Part shown: in pieces, positions 24,701-35,583 of the stretch
How positions within the stretch are numbered: the first letter of the stretch is position 1
Layout: every line of letters starts with the position of its first letter
Origin: an uncultured Desulfovibrio sp.
Lineage (GTDB): Bacteria; Desulfobacterota; Desulfovibrionia; Desulfovibrionales; Desulfovibrionaceae
Direction: 5' to 3'
NCBI GenBank assembly: GCA_913063155.1
Contig: CAJXYU010000008.1
Location: forward strand, 171,553 to 235,552
Length of the DNA: 64,000 bases
The notes under the pieces: generated by a model
The model's database searches: none
Seen by the model: the letters and a program-made list of their open reading frames with translations, nothing else
What the model was told of the DNA's origin: nothing
Made by a program: the position numbers and the translations under genes

Positions 24701-25924
24701 TCAGTTCAAGAGGGTGAGTATCTTCCGGCCCGCCAGATAGACGAAGATCGCCAGGGAGCTAAACAGCAGCGCATTGGTCAGCCAGGAGTTGCGCAGCTCG
24801 CCCACCAGTCGGGACCGGTTGTTGAGGACAAGCAGGGTGACGCCCAGGAAAGGCATGAACAGGGCCGCGGCCACACTGTAGGAGATCACCACCCAGACCG
24901 GCTTGCCCAGGAACAGGATGGAGGCCGGAACCGTGCCGAGCAGAAGGAGATAGGCCACGTAGGGTTTGGAGCGGGTGTCCACGGCTTGCCCCGGATTCTG
25001 TTTGATGACGCCGGTAACGAAATCGGCAAAGAGATAGGGGACGCCCTGCCAGACCCCGAGCATGGAGCTGAACACCGCCCCCCAGAAACCGACGAGAAAA
25101 AGATTCCTGCCGACGGGCCCAAGCGCCGCCCCCACCTGGTTGGCCACGGCAAGGCCCATTTCCGCACCCTTGACCTTGTCCGGACTCACCTGTGCGGCAA
25201 TGACGATGACGGCCATGCCGAACAGCCCTGTCAGCAGATATGCCGCGCCCAGGTCCAGGCGGGTGCTCCGGATCCGCTCCGGCGTGTCCCAGCCTCGCTC
25301 GCGCAACCAGTAGCAGTAACACATGATGGTCACGCTGCCGCCCACGCCGCCCATCATCCCCAGTAGCATATGCGATCCGCCCGCCGGAACCGTGGGGACG
25401 AGCGAGCCGCTGATCACGGCCCCAAGGTCGGGCTTGAGGGCCACGGCACAGGCCAGCACCGTGGCGAACATGAGGCCGATGAACAGCTTCATGGAACTTT
25501 CAAAAAATTTATACCGCCCCACATAGACCAGCACGATGGCGACCAAAGAGTGGATGACGCCCCATGCCTTGACGCTGAGCGCAGGCGCGACGGCATAGGC
25601 CGCCAAACCGCAGGCAGCCATGAGCGCGCCGCCCACGATATAGGACCAGAACAGGAAGTAGAGCATGAACACGGCGAGCACGGTGCGGCTCAGATGCGTG
25701 GCCCAGCCCTCCAGCAGCGTGGTGCCGGTGGCCAACTGCCAACGGGCGATGCCCTCGTTGAGGACAAATTTTGCAACCGCACCGAAGGCCGCCGCCCAGA
25801 GCACCACCAGCCCGAAATCAGCGCCGGACACGGCCGCCGCCACGATGTCGCCCGCGCCCACACCCGTGGCCGCCACGGCAAAGCCCGGCCCCAACATCGC
25901 CAAAACCGCCCAGAATCGATTCAT
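24701..25924 (-). CDS. Nramp-like transporter with atypical metal site
   Basis: Predicted proton- or ion-coupled transporter of 407 residues with about eleven membrane helices and the Nramp/LeuT fold pattern. In classical Nramp proteins helix 1 carries DPGN and helix 6 carries MPH; here helix 1 reads ATGVGAGDIVAAA (Asp26) and helix 6 reads MGGVGGSVTIMCYCYW, so both canonical motifs are missing. The start ATG 25924 has a modest AGGCGGG upstream; the longer frame starts inside the repeat. The gene is exactly bracketed by the two long repeats. The substrate is unknown. Confidence 0.8.
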   Translation of the reverse strand: MNRFWAVLAMLGPGFAVAATGVGAGDIVAAAVSGADFGLVVLWAAAFGAVAKFVLNEGIARWQLATGTTLLEGWATHLSRTVLAVFMLYFLFWSYIVGGALMAACGLAAYAVAPALSVKAWGVIHSLVAIVLVYVGRYKFFESSMKLFIGLMFATVLACAVALKPDLGAVISGSLVPTVPAGGSHMLLGMMGGVGGSVTIMCYCYWLRERGWDTPERIRSTRLDLGAAYLLTGLFGMAVIVIAAQVSPDKVKGAEMGLAVANQVGAALGPVGRNLFLVGFWGAVFSSMLGVWQGVPYLFADFVTGVIKQNPGQAVDTRSKPYVAYLLLLGTVPASILFLGKPVWVVISYSVAAALFMPFLGVTLLVLNNRSRLVGELRNSWLTNALLFSSLAIFVYLAGRKILTLLN

Positions 25925-26091
25925 GTGCCCGCCTGCTGAATGAGGATGAAAAGGAATACGAGTATCGGAAAGATACAAGAAAAGGGGGATAAGGGCAAAA
26001 CGGCGGTAAACAGAAGTTTGAAGCGTGCTGAGGTTCACTTTGCCTTTTGGTAAGAACCAAGTTGAGGAAAGGGGGCAAGTGAGACGGCCCC
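25925..26091. other. Leader region of the Nramp-like gene
   Basis: About 170 bases upstream of the minus-strand transporter gene, AT-richer than the coding DNA. I see no clear promoter motif, riboswitch or ORF in it. Confidence 0.4.
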
Positions 26092-26422
26092 GGGCCGGCG
26101 CGTATACCCAATTCGCGAGGGGTTGCTCTTTTTGCAGCAACGAACTGATCGGCTGCTTATCGCCTGCCGGAAAACGAGAAGGCCCCCGAGGGACCTATTC
26201 CCTGGGAGCCTTTGGTTTCTCGTATTGCAAAAGAAGGATGCTTTTCTATTAGCATCGGTCGTGCCAAACTCTTGCAAAACACCAAAATTATTTTTTATTC
26301 CTTATATTACAAAAACTTAGATGGTAAAAAATTCTCCCCTCGTTTAACTTGAAATCCCTGAAAACAGTACAAAATCTTTGACAAGACCGGCTTCCTCCCT
26401 GTGAGGGACAAAAATTTTATAC
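26092..26422. repeat. Long direct repeat, copy B (truncated small-RNA copy)
   Basis: A 331-bp near-copy of 24322-24651. The sigma-54 promoter and the first hairpin are identical to copy A. Homology stops at 26092, inside the terminator, so the distal TGCTCT arm and T-run are lost, and one stem base pair is also broken (ATTCGCG for ATACGCG). It lies just downstream of the 26470 gene on the minus strand. Confidence 0.93.
26252..26268 (-). promoter_or_regulatory. Sigma-54 promoter in repeat copy B
   Basis: Identical to the -24/-12 element in copy A. Transcription from here would run toward the Nramp-like gene, because the copy-B terminator is damaged. It could therefore drive that gene with a leader of about 300 bases. 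Confidence 0.6.
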
Positions 26423-26446
26423 CGGATTCCGAGCCGAAGTTGGGGG

Positions 26447-26471
26447 AAAAGCAACCGGATATTGACCGGTT
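26447..26471 (-). terminator. Possible terminator after the 26470 gene
   Basis: AACCGG (26453-26458) pairs with CCGGTT (26466-26471), overlapping the stop codon, and is followed on the minus strand by GCTTTTCCCC. Short but well placed. Confidence 0.4.
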
Positions 26472-27054
26472 ACGGCATCCAGTCGACGATGCCGGGGTTG
26501 GGATGCTCCTCCTGCCACTGCCGGAACTCCTCAAAGGTCCGCACGCCATCGCGAATTACGGCCTGATATATTTCAATCCCCATGATCTTGACCTCCGGGG
26601 TACGGCGGCTCTTGATCTCCAAAATGGCAGCTTTGGTTTCCGGGGTCAGGACGGCGGCAATACGATCGGCCACCTTCTCAAAATATCCGGCGTACGGCGA
26701 CTCCTTAAGAATATGAATCATATCGATCTGCCAAAGGTTGTCCTCTTCGTCGTTGTACCAGGCATGCCACTCCAGGCACTCCTCTTCCGTGTTCAGCAGG
26801 TTGGCGTACTCCACCCGCTTGATCCGGGGATTCTCGGCCAGCTTTGCAATGGCCGCGAAACTGTCGGCCAGCACAAAGGAATCGGAATAGATGTGAAAAT
26901 CGATGTCCAGGTTGTCCACGAGCAGCCCGGTGCGCAGTGAGCCCACAAGCTGGGCGTCCGCACCCACGGACTTCCAGATATCCACGATGCCGGTTTCGTC
27001 GATGATGCGCCGGGCCTTTTGCTGGTTGATTTCGGAAACGGTCAACAGATTCAT
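26470..27054 (-). CDS. Predicted nucleotidyltransferase-fold protein
   Basis: A 194-residue soluble protein. VGSLRTGLLVDNLDIDFHIY (residues 37-56) has the GS and DxD pattern of the nucleotidyltransferase superfamily, with Asp50 and Asp52 as likely metal ligands. No effector domain is recognisable. ATG 27054 has AGGAGG about seven bases upstream; the longer frame is unsupported. It stands alone, with a long inverted repeat upstream and repeat copy B downstream. The substrate is unknown, and a toxin-like role cannot be excluded. Confidence 0.65.
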   Translation of the reverse strand: MNLLTVSEINQQKARRIIDETGIVDIWKSVGADAQLVGSLRTGLLVDNLDIDFHIYSDSFVLADSFAAIAKLAENPRIKRVEYANLLNTEEECLEWHAWYNDEEDNLWQIDMIHILKESPYAGYFEKVADRIAAVLTPETKAAILEIKSRRTPEVKIMGIEIYQAVIRDGVRTFEEFRQWQEEHPNPGIVDWMP

Positions 27055-27172
27055 GAAAACCTCCTGAGGTGATCCCCCTGCCGTTTTGCAGGGACTTTCG
27101 TGTAAACAAAACGGCTGATCATCTACCGCAACACAGAAAAAAAGCAACAAAAACAACACGGGCACCTTTCAG

Positions 27173-27217
27173 GATTGAGCGAAAAATTCAGGCATGAAAC
27201 AAGGTTGTCGCTCAATC
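27173..27217. promoter_or_regulatory. Inverted repeat in the 26470/uvrA divergent region
   Basis: GATTGAGCGA (27173-27182) is repeated in inverted form as TCGCTCAATC (27208-27217), a perfect 10-bp match with a 25-bp spacer. Directly beside it, TGATCA occurs twice 3 bp apart (27219-27233). Either could be an operator for the divergent genes. Confidence 0.45.
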
Positions 27218-27308
27218 GTGATCAAAATGATCAAGCCCGCCCATAACAATTATATAAGAATGCGCGAATTCGACTTGCCAACTTTTTAAGAATGTTTACT
27301 ATCTGCCG

Positions 27309-30074
<2,766 letters not shown>

Positions 30075-30082
30075 AGATAAGG

Positions 30083-30111
30083 AAGGGGAGCGCTGAGCGC
30101 TCCCTTTTTTT
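30083..30111 (+). terminator. Rho-independent terminator after uvrA
   Basis: GGGAGCGCT (30086-30094) pairs with AGCGCTCCC (30096-30104) and runs into seven T residues. Confidence 0.93.
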
Positions 30112-30112
30112 G

Positions 30113-30212
30113 TGCCTCCGGCGGCCAAAGGGCTAAGCCCTTTGGAATCCCGGCATGTCAGTGCGTCTTTGCGGTTCGCTTCGCTTACACGCAAATCCGC
30201 GCTGACCGGGAT
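30113..30212. repeat. Intergenic hairpin repeat element
   Basis: Starts with GCCTCCGGCGGCC, then a nearly uninterrupted palindrome (30125-30145: CCAAAGGGCT, centre A, AGCCCTTTGG). A second large hairpin follows (30149-30212), with CCCGG/CCGGG ends and inner TTTGCG/CGCAAA. Elements beginning CTCCGGCGGCCA are familiar intergenic repeats in Desulfovibrio-type genomes. A related core (CTTTGCGGTTCG-TTCGCT) recurs near 52115. Confidence 0.65.
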
Positions 30213-30293
30213 CAATACAGCCCGAAAATGGCGCCTTTCCACGGCGCAAACAACAATCTCAAGGCTGCTCAGAAAGCGTCAGATGCAAGGTGC

Positions 30294-30343
30294 AAAAAAA
30301 GACCAGTCCCGACGTGTATTGGAGCATACACGAGGGGCTGGTC
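30294..30343 (-). terminator. Terminator related to the small-RNA terminator
   Basis: GACCAG (30301-30306) pairs with CTGGTC (30338-30343) and CGTGTAT (30313-30319) pairs with ATACACG (30326-30332), running into seven T residues on the minus strand. It shares the upstream CGTTGCTGCAAAA and the internal-loop bases with the repeat terminator at 24308, but the stems differ by paired changes. It ends the flavoprotein gene. Confidence 0.88.
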
Positions 30344-30374
30344 ATTTTGCAGCAACGCCGTAGATGGCGCTTTA

Positions 30375-32075
30375 TCAGCAGCCTTGCTCAACTGCGAAAG
30401 GCCAGGCCATGATCCCCCCTTCCATGACCTTTACGTTGTTCCAGCCGTGGGCCTCCAGCACACGCTGGGCCTCATAACCGCGCATGGATATCTTGCAGAA
30501 GGTGACGACCTCCGCACTCTTGTCCTGCGGCAGCTTGTCCAGCGAGTTGCGAAGCGTGCCGAGGGGAATCAGGGTTTCGCCCACATCGAGGCGCATTTCC
30601 TTGAATTCGCCCGGAGCGCGAACGTCGAGAATGAAGGGCGCACTGCCCGCGTCGATACGTTCCTTGACCTCGGCATTGCTGATGCCGGTCATGCGTCCGG
30701 CCATTTTGTTCTGCAGAACGTGGGCGGTGGCGATGAAATGGTCGATGGCCAGGGAGAACGGCGGCGCATAAGGAAGGTCGGCCACACCTATGTCGTGGAC
30801 CGTGTTGCCGTTCATGACCGCCATGGCGGCCTCGGCCACCTGCCGGTTCACCTCGCCGGGACCGACGCACTGAAAGCCGAGGATGCGACCGGTCTTCGCT
30901 TCGGCCACCATTTTGGAAATAAGCGGCTTGGCACCCATAAAGCCGGGCTTGTCCGGACTGGCGTTGGTGGCGGTTACCACCTCGTACCCCTCTTGCCGGG
31001 CGCGGCTTTCCGACAGCCCGGTAGACCCGGCGCTCAGGTCGAAGACCTTGCAGATGCCGCTGTTGACCGTGCCGGGAAAAACAACTTCGTCGCCAAGGAC
31101 GATGTTGTCGGCCGCCACCCGGGCTTCCAGATTGGCAAGGTCGCCATAGGGCGCATAGGTTTTCTTACCCGTGATGCGGTTGGAAATCTCCACGCAGTCT
31201 CCTGCGGCATAAATATCCGGATCGGAAGTCCGCATGTGCTCATCCACGACGATGCCGCCGAAACCACCGATCTCCAGTCCGACTTTCTTCGCAAGATCGG
31301 CATTGGGGACCACCCCGATGGAAACAACCGCCAGATCGCAGGGAACCACGGAACCGTCATTCAATTTTACGCCCGTCAAGCGACCATTCTCGCCAAGAAA
31401 TTCGGCCACACCGTTTTCCGTGTGCACGGTGACGCCTTTGGACACCACATGTTTTTCCACCAACTTGGCTATTTCCCAATCCAGGAACAAAAGCAGCTGG
31501 GAAAGCATTTCAACCACGTTTACGTTCATACCCGACTCGACCAGGGCTTCGCAGACCTCGATGCCGATCAGCCCGCCGCCCACGATGACCACATCCTTCA
31601 CCTTGCCGGAATCGCGCAGTTCGCGCAGCTTGTCGGCGTCGCGCATCTCGGACAACGACTGCACGCCGTCCAGATCGACACCCGGAATGGGCGGACGACG
31701 CGGCACGGCTCCTGTGCAGAGGACCAATTTGTCATAAGGAACGGTGGCCTTCTCGCCGGTAAGCACATTGATGCAGGCAACGGTTTTCCTGCTGCGGTCG
31801 ATGGCCGTCACCTCGGTATTCACACGGGCATCCACCCCTTTGGCCGCCGCGAAAAACGATTCGTCCCGCACCACGCCGGTGGGGGTGGACAACAATTGAT
31901 TGCGCTCGTCAAAATTACCTCCGATGTAATAGGGATAGCCGCAGGAGGCCATGGACAGTTCCGGAGCTTTTTGGAGCAGCGTGACGTTCGCATCGGCATC
32001 CAGCCGCTTGCTGCGAGCGGCGGCCTTGGGGCCGGCGGCGGAACCGCCGATAACGACAATGTTCTGTGAACTCAT
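30375..32075 (-). CDS. CoA-disulfide-reductase-like flavoprotein with rhodanese domain
   Basis: FAD- and NAD(P)H-dependent oxidoreductase of 566 residues. VVIGGSAAGPKAAA binds FAD, the redox Cys45 sits in SMASCGYPYYIGG as in CoA-disulfide reductases and NADH oxidases, VVIVGGGLIGIEVCE binds NAD(P)H, and YAAGDCVE is the second FAD motif. The last ~100 residues form a rhodanese domain with the active-site Cys in TFCKISMRG. Such fusions reduce CoA persulfide or polysulfide in sulfur-metabolising microbes; that substrate is an inference. A perfect FNR/CRP-type palindrome lies about 135 bp upstream. Confidence 0.88.
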   Translation of the reverse strand: MSSQNIVVIGGSAAGPKAAARSKRLDADANVTLLQKAPELSMASCGYPYYIGGNFDERNQLLSTPTGVVRDESFFAAAKGVDARVNTEVTAIDRSRKTVACINVLTGEKATVPYDKLVLCTGAVPRRPPIPGVDLDGVQSLSEMRDADKLRELRDSGKVKDVVIVGGGLIGIEVCEALVESGMNVNVVEMLSQLLLFLDWEIAKLVEKHVVSKGVTVHTENGVAEFLGENGRLTGVKLNDGSVVPCDLAVVSIGVVPNADLAKKVGLEIGGFGGIVVDEHMRTSDPDIYAAGDCVEISNRITGKKTYAPYGDLANLEARVAADNIVLGDEVVFPGTVNSGICKVFDLSAGSTGLSESRARQEGYEVVTATNASPDKPGFMGAKPLISKMVAEAKTGRILGFQCVGPGEVNRQVAEAAMAVMNGNTVHDIGVADLPYAPPFSLAIDHFIATAHVLQNKMAGRMTGISNAEVKERIDAGSAPFILDVRAPGEFKEMRLDVGETLIPLGTLRNSLDKLPQDKSAEVVTFCKISMRGYEAQRVLEAHGWNNVKVMEGGIMAWPFAVEQGC

Positions 32076-32209
32076 AAAATATCTCCTCTTTGCAAAATGT
32101 TATGTACTCGAGGACAGGGGGCCCGCCTTTCCTGGTCCGCCCGGCAACAGGAGGGACCGCACAATTCCCCCATGCGGGAGAGTATTTTATGCCCAACACA
32201 ATCGCAAGG

Positions 32210-32227
32210 CATTGATCCCGATCAATG
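32210..32227. promoter_or_regulatory. FNR/CRP-type operator palindrome
   Basis: CATTGATCCCGATCAATG is a perfect inverted repeat with a 2-bp centre and contains the FNR consensus TTGAT-N4-ATCAA exactly. It lies between the flavoprotein gene and the lipoprotein pair and could serve either. Confidence 0.6.
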
Positions 32228-32359
32228 ACAACTCCCTTTTCCCCTCTCCTGCCGGAGACGGCTAAAAAGTCGAGATGAACGGCTTCCTCTTTTCTCATTG
32301 CTCCCGATTGAAAGCATGTTGTATGGGGGAGGGAAACATAACCTTTTTTCGGAGGCAGC

Positions 32360-32581
32360 ATGAACAAACCGATCCCCACACTGATATTGGCCCTGTTCCT
32401 GTTCGCCGCAGCCGGTTGCGGCTCCACGACCTACAAGGTCGTCACCGTGGACCAGACATACGTGGCGACCGAAAAACCCGAGTACGACAAGAAATCGGAA
32501 ACCTACACCTTCACAAATGAAGACGGCAACACGATCACCATCAAACGGGAAGACATGAAAGTGATCCAAGAAGTCGAATAA
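32360..32581 (+). CDS. Small lipoprotein, YgdI/YgdR-like
   Basis: A 73-residue lipoprotein with the lipobox AAAGC at residues 16-20. The mature part, YVATEKPEYDKKSETYTFTNEDG and then ITIKREDMKVI, follows the YgdI/YgdR (DUF903) SH3-like pattern of short enterobacterial lipoproteins. A CGGAGG-type ribosome site lies upstream. A second lipoprotein gene follows after 9 bp, so the two form an operon. Confidence 0.8.
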   Translation: MNKPIPTLILALFLFAAAGCGSTTYKVVTVDQTYVATEKPEYDKKSETYTFTNEDGNTITIKREDMKVIQEVE

Positions 32582-32590
32582 GGAGGCCCC

Positions 32591-33004
32591 ATGATTTCAA
32601 AACTGAAATTCATGATGACGGCTCTTGTCGCCACACTCCTCATGCAGGGCTGTGTGGCTGCAATCCCCTTGGTCGTCGCAGTCATGGATGACGGCGCAAC
32701 GGTGGTGGCCGACGTGCCGGTGAGTGCGGAAAAACTCTATGAGGAGGCGCTCAAAAGCATTGATGAAAATCCGAATGTCAAAATCGTGAGCCAGGACGAT
32801 GAAAAGCGGCATGCGACCGTGGAGCGCGATGACGACCAGGCCAGCCTCCAAGCCATCCCCCTGGCTGCCGGCAGGACCCAGATGATTATCATGACCGACA
32901 TTGCCGGCGAAGACGAAGAAGGCAACAGGAAGTTCGCCCTGAACATCGCAAAGAACATATGTGAAAAACTTGGTGTGAGATACGAAGTGGTGGAAAATCC
33001 ATAA
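32591..33004 (+). CDS. Small lipoprotein, DUF3568-like
   Basis: A 137-residue predicted lipoprotein with the signal peptide ending in LLMQGC (Cys21). After a hydrophobic stretch (VAAIPLVVAVM) the mature domain reads VSAEKLYEEALKSIDENPNVKIV and QMIIMTDIAGEDEEGNRKFALNIAKNICEKLG, here given as separate parts. This resembles DUF3568-type lipoproteins. An AAGGAGG ribosome site precedes the ATG, and a terminator follows. Confidence 0.75.
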   Translation: MISKLKFMMTALVATLLMQGCVAAIPLVVAVMDDGATVVADVPVSAEKLYEEALKSIDENPNVKIVSQDDEKRHATVERDDDQASLQAIPLAAGRTQMIIMTDIAGEDEEGNRKFALNIAKNICEKLGVRYEVVENP

Positions 33005-33035
33005 CCCGCCGCAACGGATCAGATTATAATGAGAA

Positions 33036-33071
33036 GCCCCGGCAGAGTCGTTTGCCGGGGCGTGTTTTTTT
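33036..33071 (+). terminator. Rho-independent terminator after lipoprotein pair
   Basis: GCCCCGGCA (33036-33044) pairs with TGCCGGGGC (33053-33061) and is followed, after GTG, by seven T residues. Confidence 0.88.
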
Positions 33072-33087
33072 GTGCTACCCTCCTCCC

Positions 33088-33468
33088 ATGCTCAGGAGAA
33101 TCTACGATTGGGTCCGGGGCTGTTTCGGACCGGAAAACAGATCGCGCAGCCGTGTCGCCGTGGGGCATGAGGCCTTTATCGAGATAGGCGATGTGGTCAC
33201 GCCCGTGACCCTGCACGACCTGAGCATGAACGGCGCACTCTGCCGGGGAGCGGACAGCTTCCGTCCGGGCCAGCGCTGTTCCCTCATCCTCCCGCTCTCG
33301 CCCGGGTTGCGCATCGTCATCGAAAGCGAGGTGGTCCGCGCCGAAGAGGGAGGTCCGGCCATCCGCTTCCTGAACATGGGCCCCGACAGCTTCTCTCATC
33401 TGCGGCGCCTTGTGGAGCTCAACGCCCCGGATGCGGACGTCATAGAAAGCGAACTCCGAGGCAAATAA
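33088..33468 (+). CDS. PilZ domain protein
   Basis: Predicted c-di-GMP receptor of 126 residues. The N-terminal RSRSRV is a candidate RxxxR motif, and LHDLSMNGALCRG carries the [DN]xSxxG motif of PilZ domains. ATG 33088 is used because the longer frame begins inside the preceding terminator; no clear ribosome site is seen. It lies just before fliK, which suggests a role in motility control. Confidence 0.75.
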   Translation: MLRRIYDWVRGCFGPENRSRSRVAVGHEAFIEIGDVVTPVTLHDLSMNGALCRGADSFRPGQRCSLILPLSPGLRIVIESEVVRAEEGGPAIRFLNMGPDSFSHLRRLVELNAPDADVIESELRGK

Positions 33469-33602
33469 CCCCCTTTCCCAGCCGCTCCCTTCAGGCTCTC
33501 TACCGGATTTTTTTACCCCCAAATAAACGGCGCCGTCTTTGCCCCGGCAAAAACTACCCTGTCCATCCACAATCCATCCCACTGTTTTCAAAGCATATTT
33601 TT

Positions 33603-33618
33603 TTGGCACGCCCCTTGT
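33603..33618 (+). promoter_or_regulatory. Sigma-54 promoter of fliK
   Basis: TTGGCACGCCCCTTGT, close to the YTGGCACG-N4-TTGC consensus (last base T for C), 25 bp before the fliK start. The GG-to-G spacing is correct. Confidence 0.75.
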
Positions 33619-33642
33619 ATAAATCGGGCCAAGGAGTGAGCC

Positions 33643-35565
33643 ATGCAGAATATTCCTTACGTAGACACCGAAACATATACGCAACTGACCCCTGCCAACA
33701 TGGCGGATAGAATTCCTGAAAAGGCCAAGACCGACCTTTTCGAGGATTTTTTCAGCCAGCAGATCACCTATGCGCAGCCCACGGCCGACGACGCCGAGGA
33801 AGCGCTTTGCAACGACCTGTTCGAGCAGCGGGACACTTTCGTGGAAAAAGAACTGGCAACGGCTCCCGTCTCCACCGATGAACAGATGATCGAAGCGGCC
33901 CCCGAAACCGAGAACGCCGCTCCGGTGGAAGAAAAGGAAGTGCTCAAGCCCGCGGAATCCTGCATCAGCGAACATCCCGCCGACACGCAGATGACCCGGG
34001 AAGATTTCGAGGAAGTCCGTGACGATCTGGAAGAATACGGCCTGAGCGAAGAAGAAATCCAGGAACTGGAAGACAAGGTCGACAGCGAAGAAGGGCTGAC
34101 CTGGGGTGAGTTTGTGGAAACCCTCAACGAAAAGATCACCCAGAGCAAGAAGGTCGAGCTTTCCCCGGAACAGACCGAACAGCTCCAATCCCTCTTCGCA
34201 AAGCTCGGATTCAATGACAGCCAGTCCAAAAAGCTCATCAACGATCTGAGCAACGGCGACTCCAAGAAGGTCCTGGACACCATCATGAAGAAGCTCGACT
34301 CCCTGCCCCAGGACAGCAAGATCCTGCTGGACAAGGGCGAAGTCGAAGCCTTTGCCGCAGCGGTGAACTCCTCCAAGGAGTTCACCGCCGAGATCAAGAA
34401 GATGTTCAGCAAGGCTGCCCTGCCCAAGGATATGAAGGAGGCTTTCTCCTTCATCAATCAGGAAATGACCAAACTCGACCAGAAGGAAGTCCGCCTGGTC
34501 CGCGCCATCGGCGAAACTCTGGTCAAAACCATGGGCAAGGAACTCAAGGCCAGCACCGCAACCGCCGAAACCAACCGCCCGGTGGACCTCGGAGAACGCA
34601 CCTCAAAGAGCGACAAGAGTGAAGGAAAGGAAAAGTCCAAGGCCGATCACACCGCCAGGGAACATGTGCAGACCGACCACGCTGCCGAAAAATCCGACAA
34701 GCACTCCGACAAACACACCATTAAGCAAGTCACTGCCGAGTCCAAGGGTGAAACCGGGCAGGTCGAGATCAAGCACACTTCCGCCAAGGGGCAGGAAAAC
34801 AGCACCCACAAAAACGACCAGGACGACAAGAACACGCTGGCGCAGCACAAGCAGCACAGCGAAAGCGGCGCCAACACAAAGCAGGACGACTCCGGTCAGC
34901 CCTTTGCGGAGAAGGATGGCAAGCAGAACAGCGCCTGGAACCAGTTCTTCAGCAAACTGAGCAAGACCGAAAGGGCCTCGGCGCACCACTCTTTCAGCAA
35001 AATCGAAGACCTGGCCAAGGCGATCAAGCACGGCGGCAAGGAAAATGCCAAGACCGCCATCGCAGATCTGACCGCCTCCACGCACAATACACGCGCCTGG
35101 GAAAAGATTTCCGCTCCCAAGGTCATGAAGCAGGTCAACACCGCCCTGTTCAGCAACCTGGGCCAAGGCAAAAAGCAACTGACCCTGCACCTGAAGCCGG
35201 AAGCGCTGGGTGCGGTCAAGGTCATCCTCCAGGTCCAGGGCAAGGAAGTGAACGCTTCCCTGCGGGCCGAAAGCGCCGACGCGGCCAAGGTAATTGCCGA
35301 CAACCTGGATGCCATCAAACAGAACCTGGAAAACCAGGGACTTAAGGTAAACAAGCTGGAAGTGCAGACCGGTCTGGCCGACAACAGCAACCAGAACTGG
35401 CAAGGCGAGATGCAACACAACCAAGCCAGAGACCGCGATCAGATGGCCCGCATGCGCCAGCGCATGAGAAATCTTCGGGGCGAAAGCGGCCTTTTGGCCC
35501 GCGACATGCAAAATATGACCGACACGGCAAATGTTGCCGAAAAGGGTTTACACGTCATCGCTTAG
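33643..35565 (+). CDS. fliK: Flagellar hook-length control protein FliK
   Basis: Secreted molecular ruler that sets hook length and switches export specificity, 640 residues. A long, acidic, Lys/Asp/His-rich N-terminal and middle region has very biased composition (residues about 310-430 are nearly all polar). The C-terminal hook-length domain reads LTLHLKPEALGAVKVILQVQ and NLDAIKQNLENQGLKVNKLEV, which is the FliK signature. It has an AAGGAG ribosome site and a sigma-54 promoter. flgD and flgE follow. Confidence 0.9.
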   Translation: MQNIPYVDTETYTQLTPANMADRIPEKAKTDLFEDFFSQQITYAQPTADDAEEALCNDLFEQRDTFVEKELATAPVSTDEQMIEAAPETENAAPVEEKEVLKPAESCISEHPADTQMTREDFEEVRDDLEEYGLSEEEIQELEDKVDSEEGLTWGEFVETLNEKITQSKKVELSPEQTEQLQSLFAKLGFNDSQSKKLINDLSNGDSKKVLDTIMKKLDSLPQDSKILLDKGEVEAFAAAVNSSKEFTAEIKKMFSKAALPKDMKEAFSFINQEMTKLDQKEVRLVRAIGETLVKTMGKELKASTATAETNRPVDLGERTSKSDKSEGKEKSKADHTAREHVQTDHAAEKSDKHSDKHTIKQVTAESKGETGQVEIKHTSAKGQENSTHKNDQDDKNTLAQHKQHSESGANTKQDDSGQPFAEKDGKQNSAWNQFFSKLSKTERASAHHSFSKIEDLAKAIKHGGKENAKTAIADLTASTHNTRAWEKISAPKVMKQVNTALFSNLGQGKKQLTLHLKPEALGAVKVILQVQGKEVNASLRAESADAAKVIADNLDAIKQNLENQGLKVNKLEVQTGLADNSNQNWQGEMQHNQARDRDQMARMRQRMRNLRGESGLLARDMQNMTDTANVAEKGLHVIA

Positions 35566-35583
35566 GAGAAGGGGCGAGGACGG

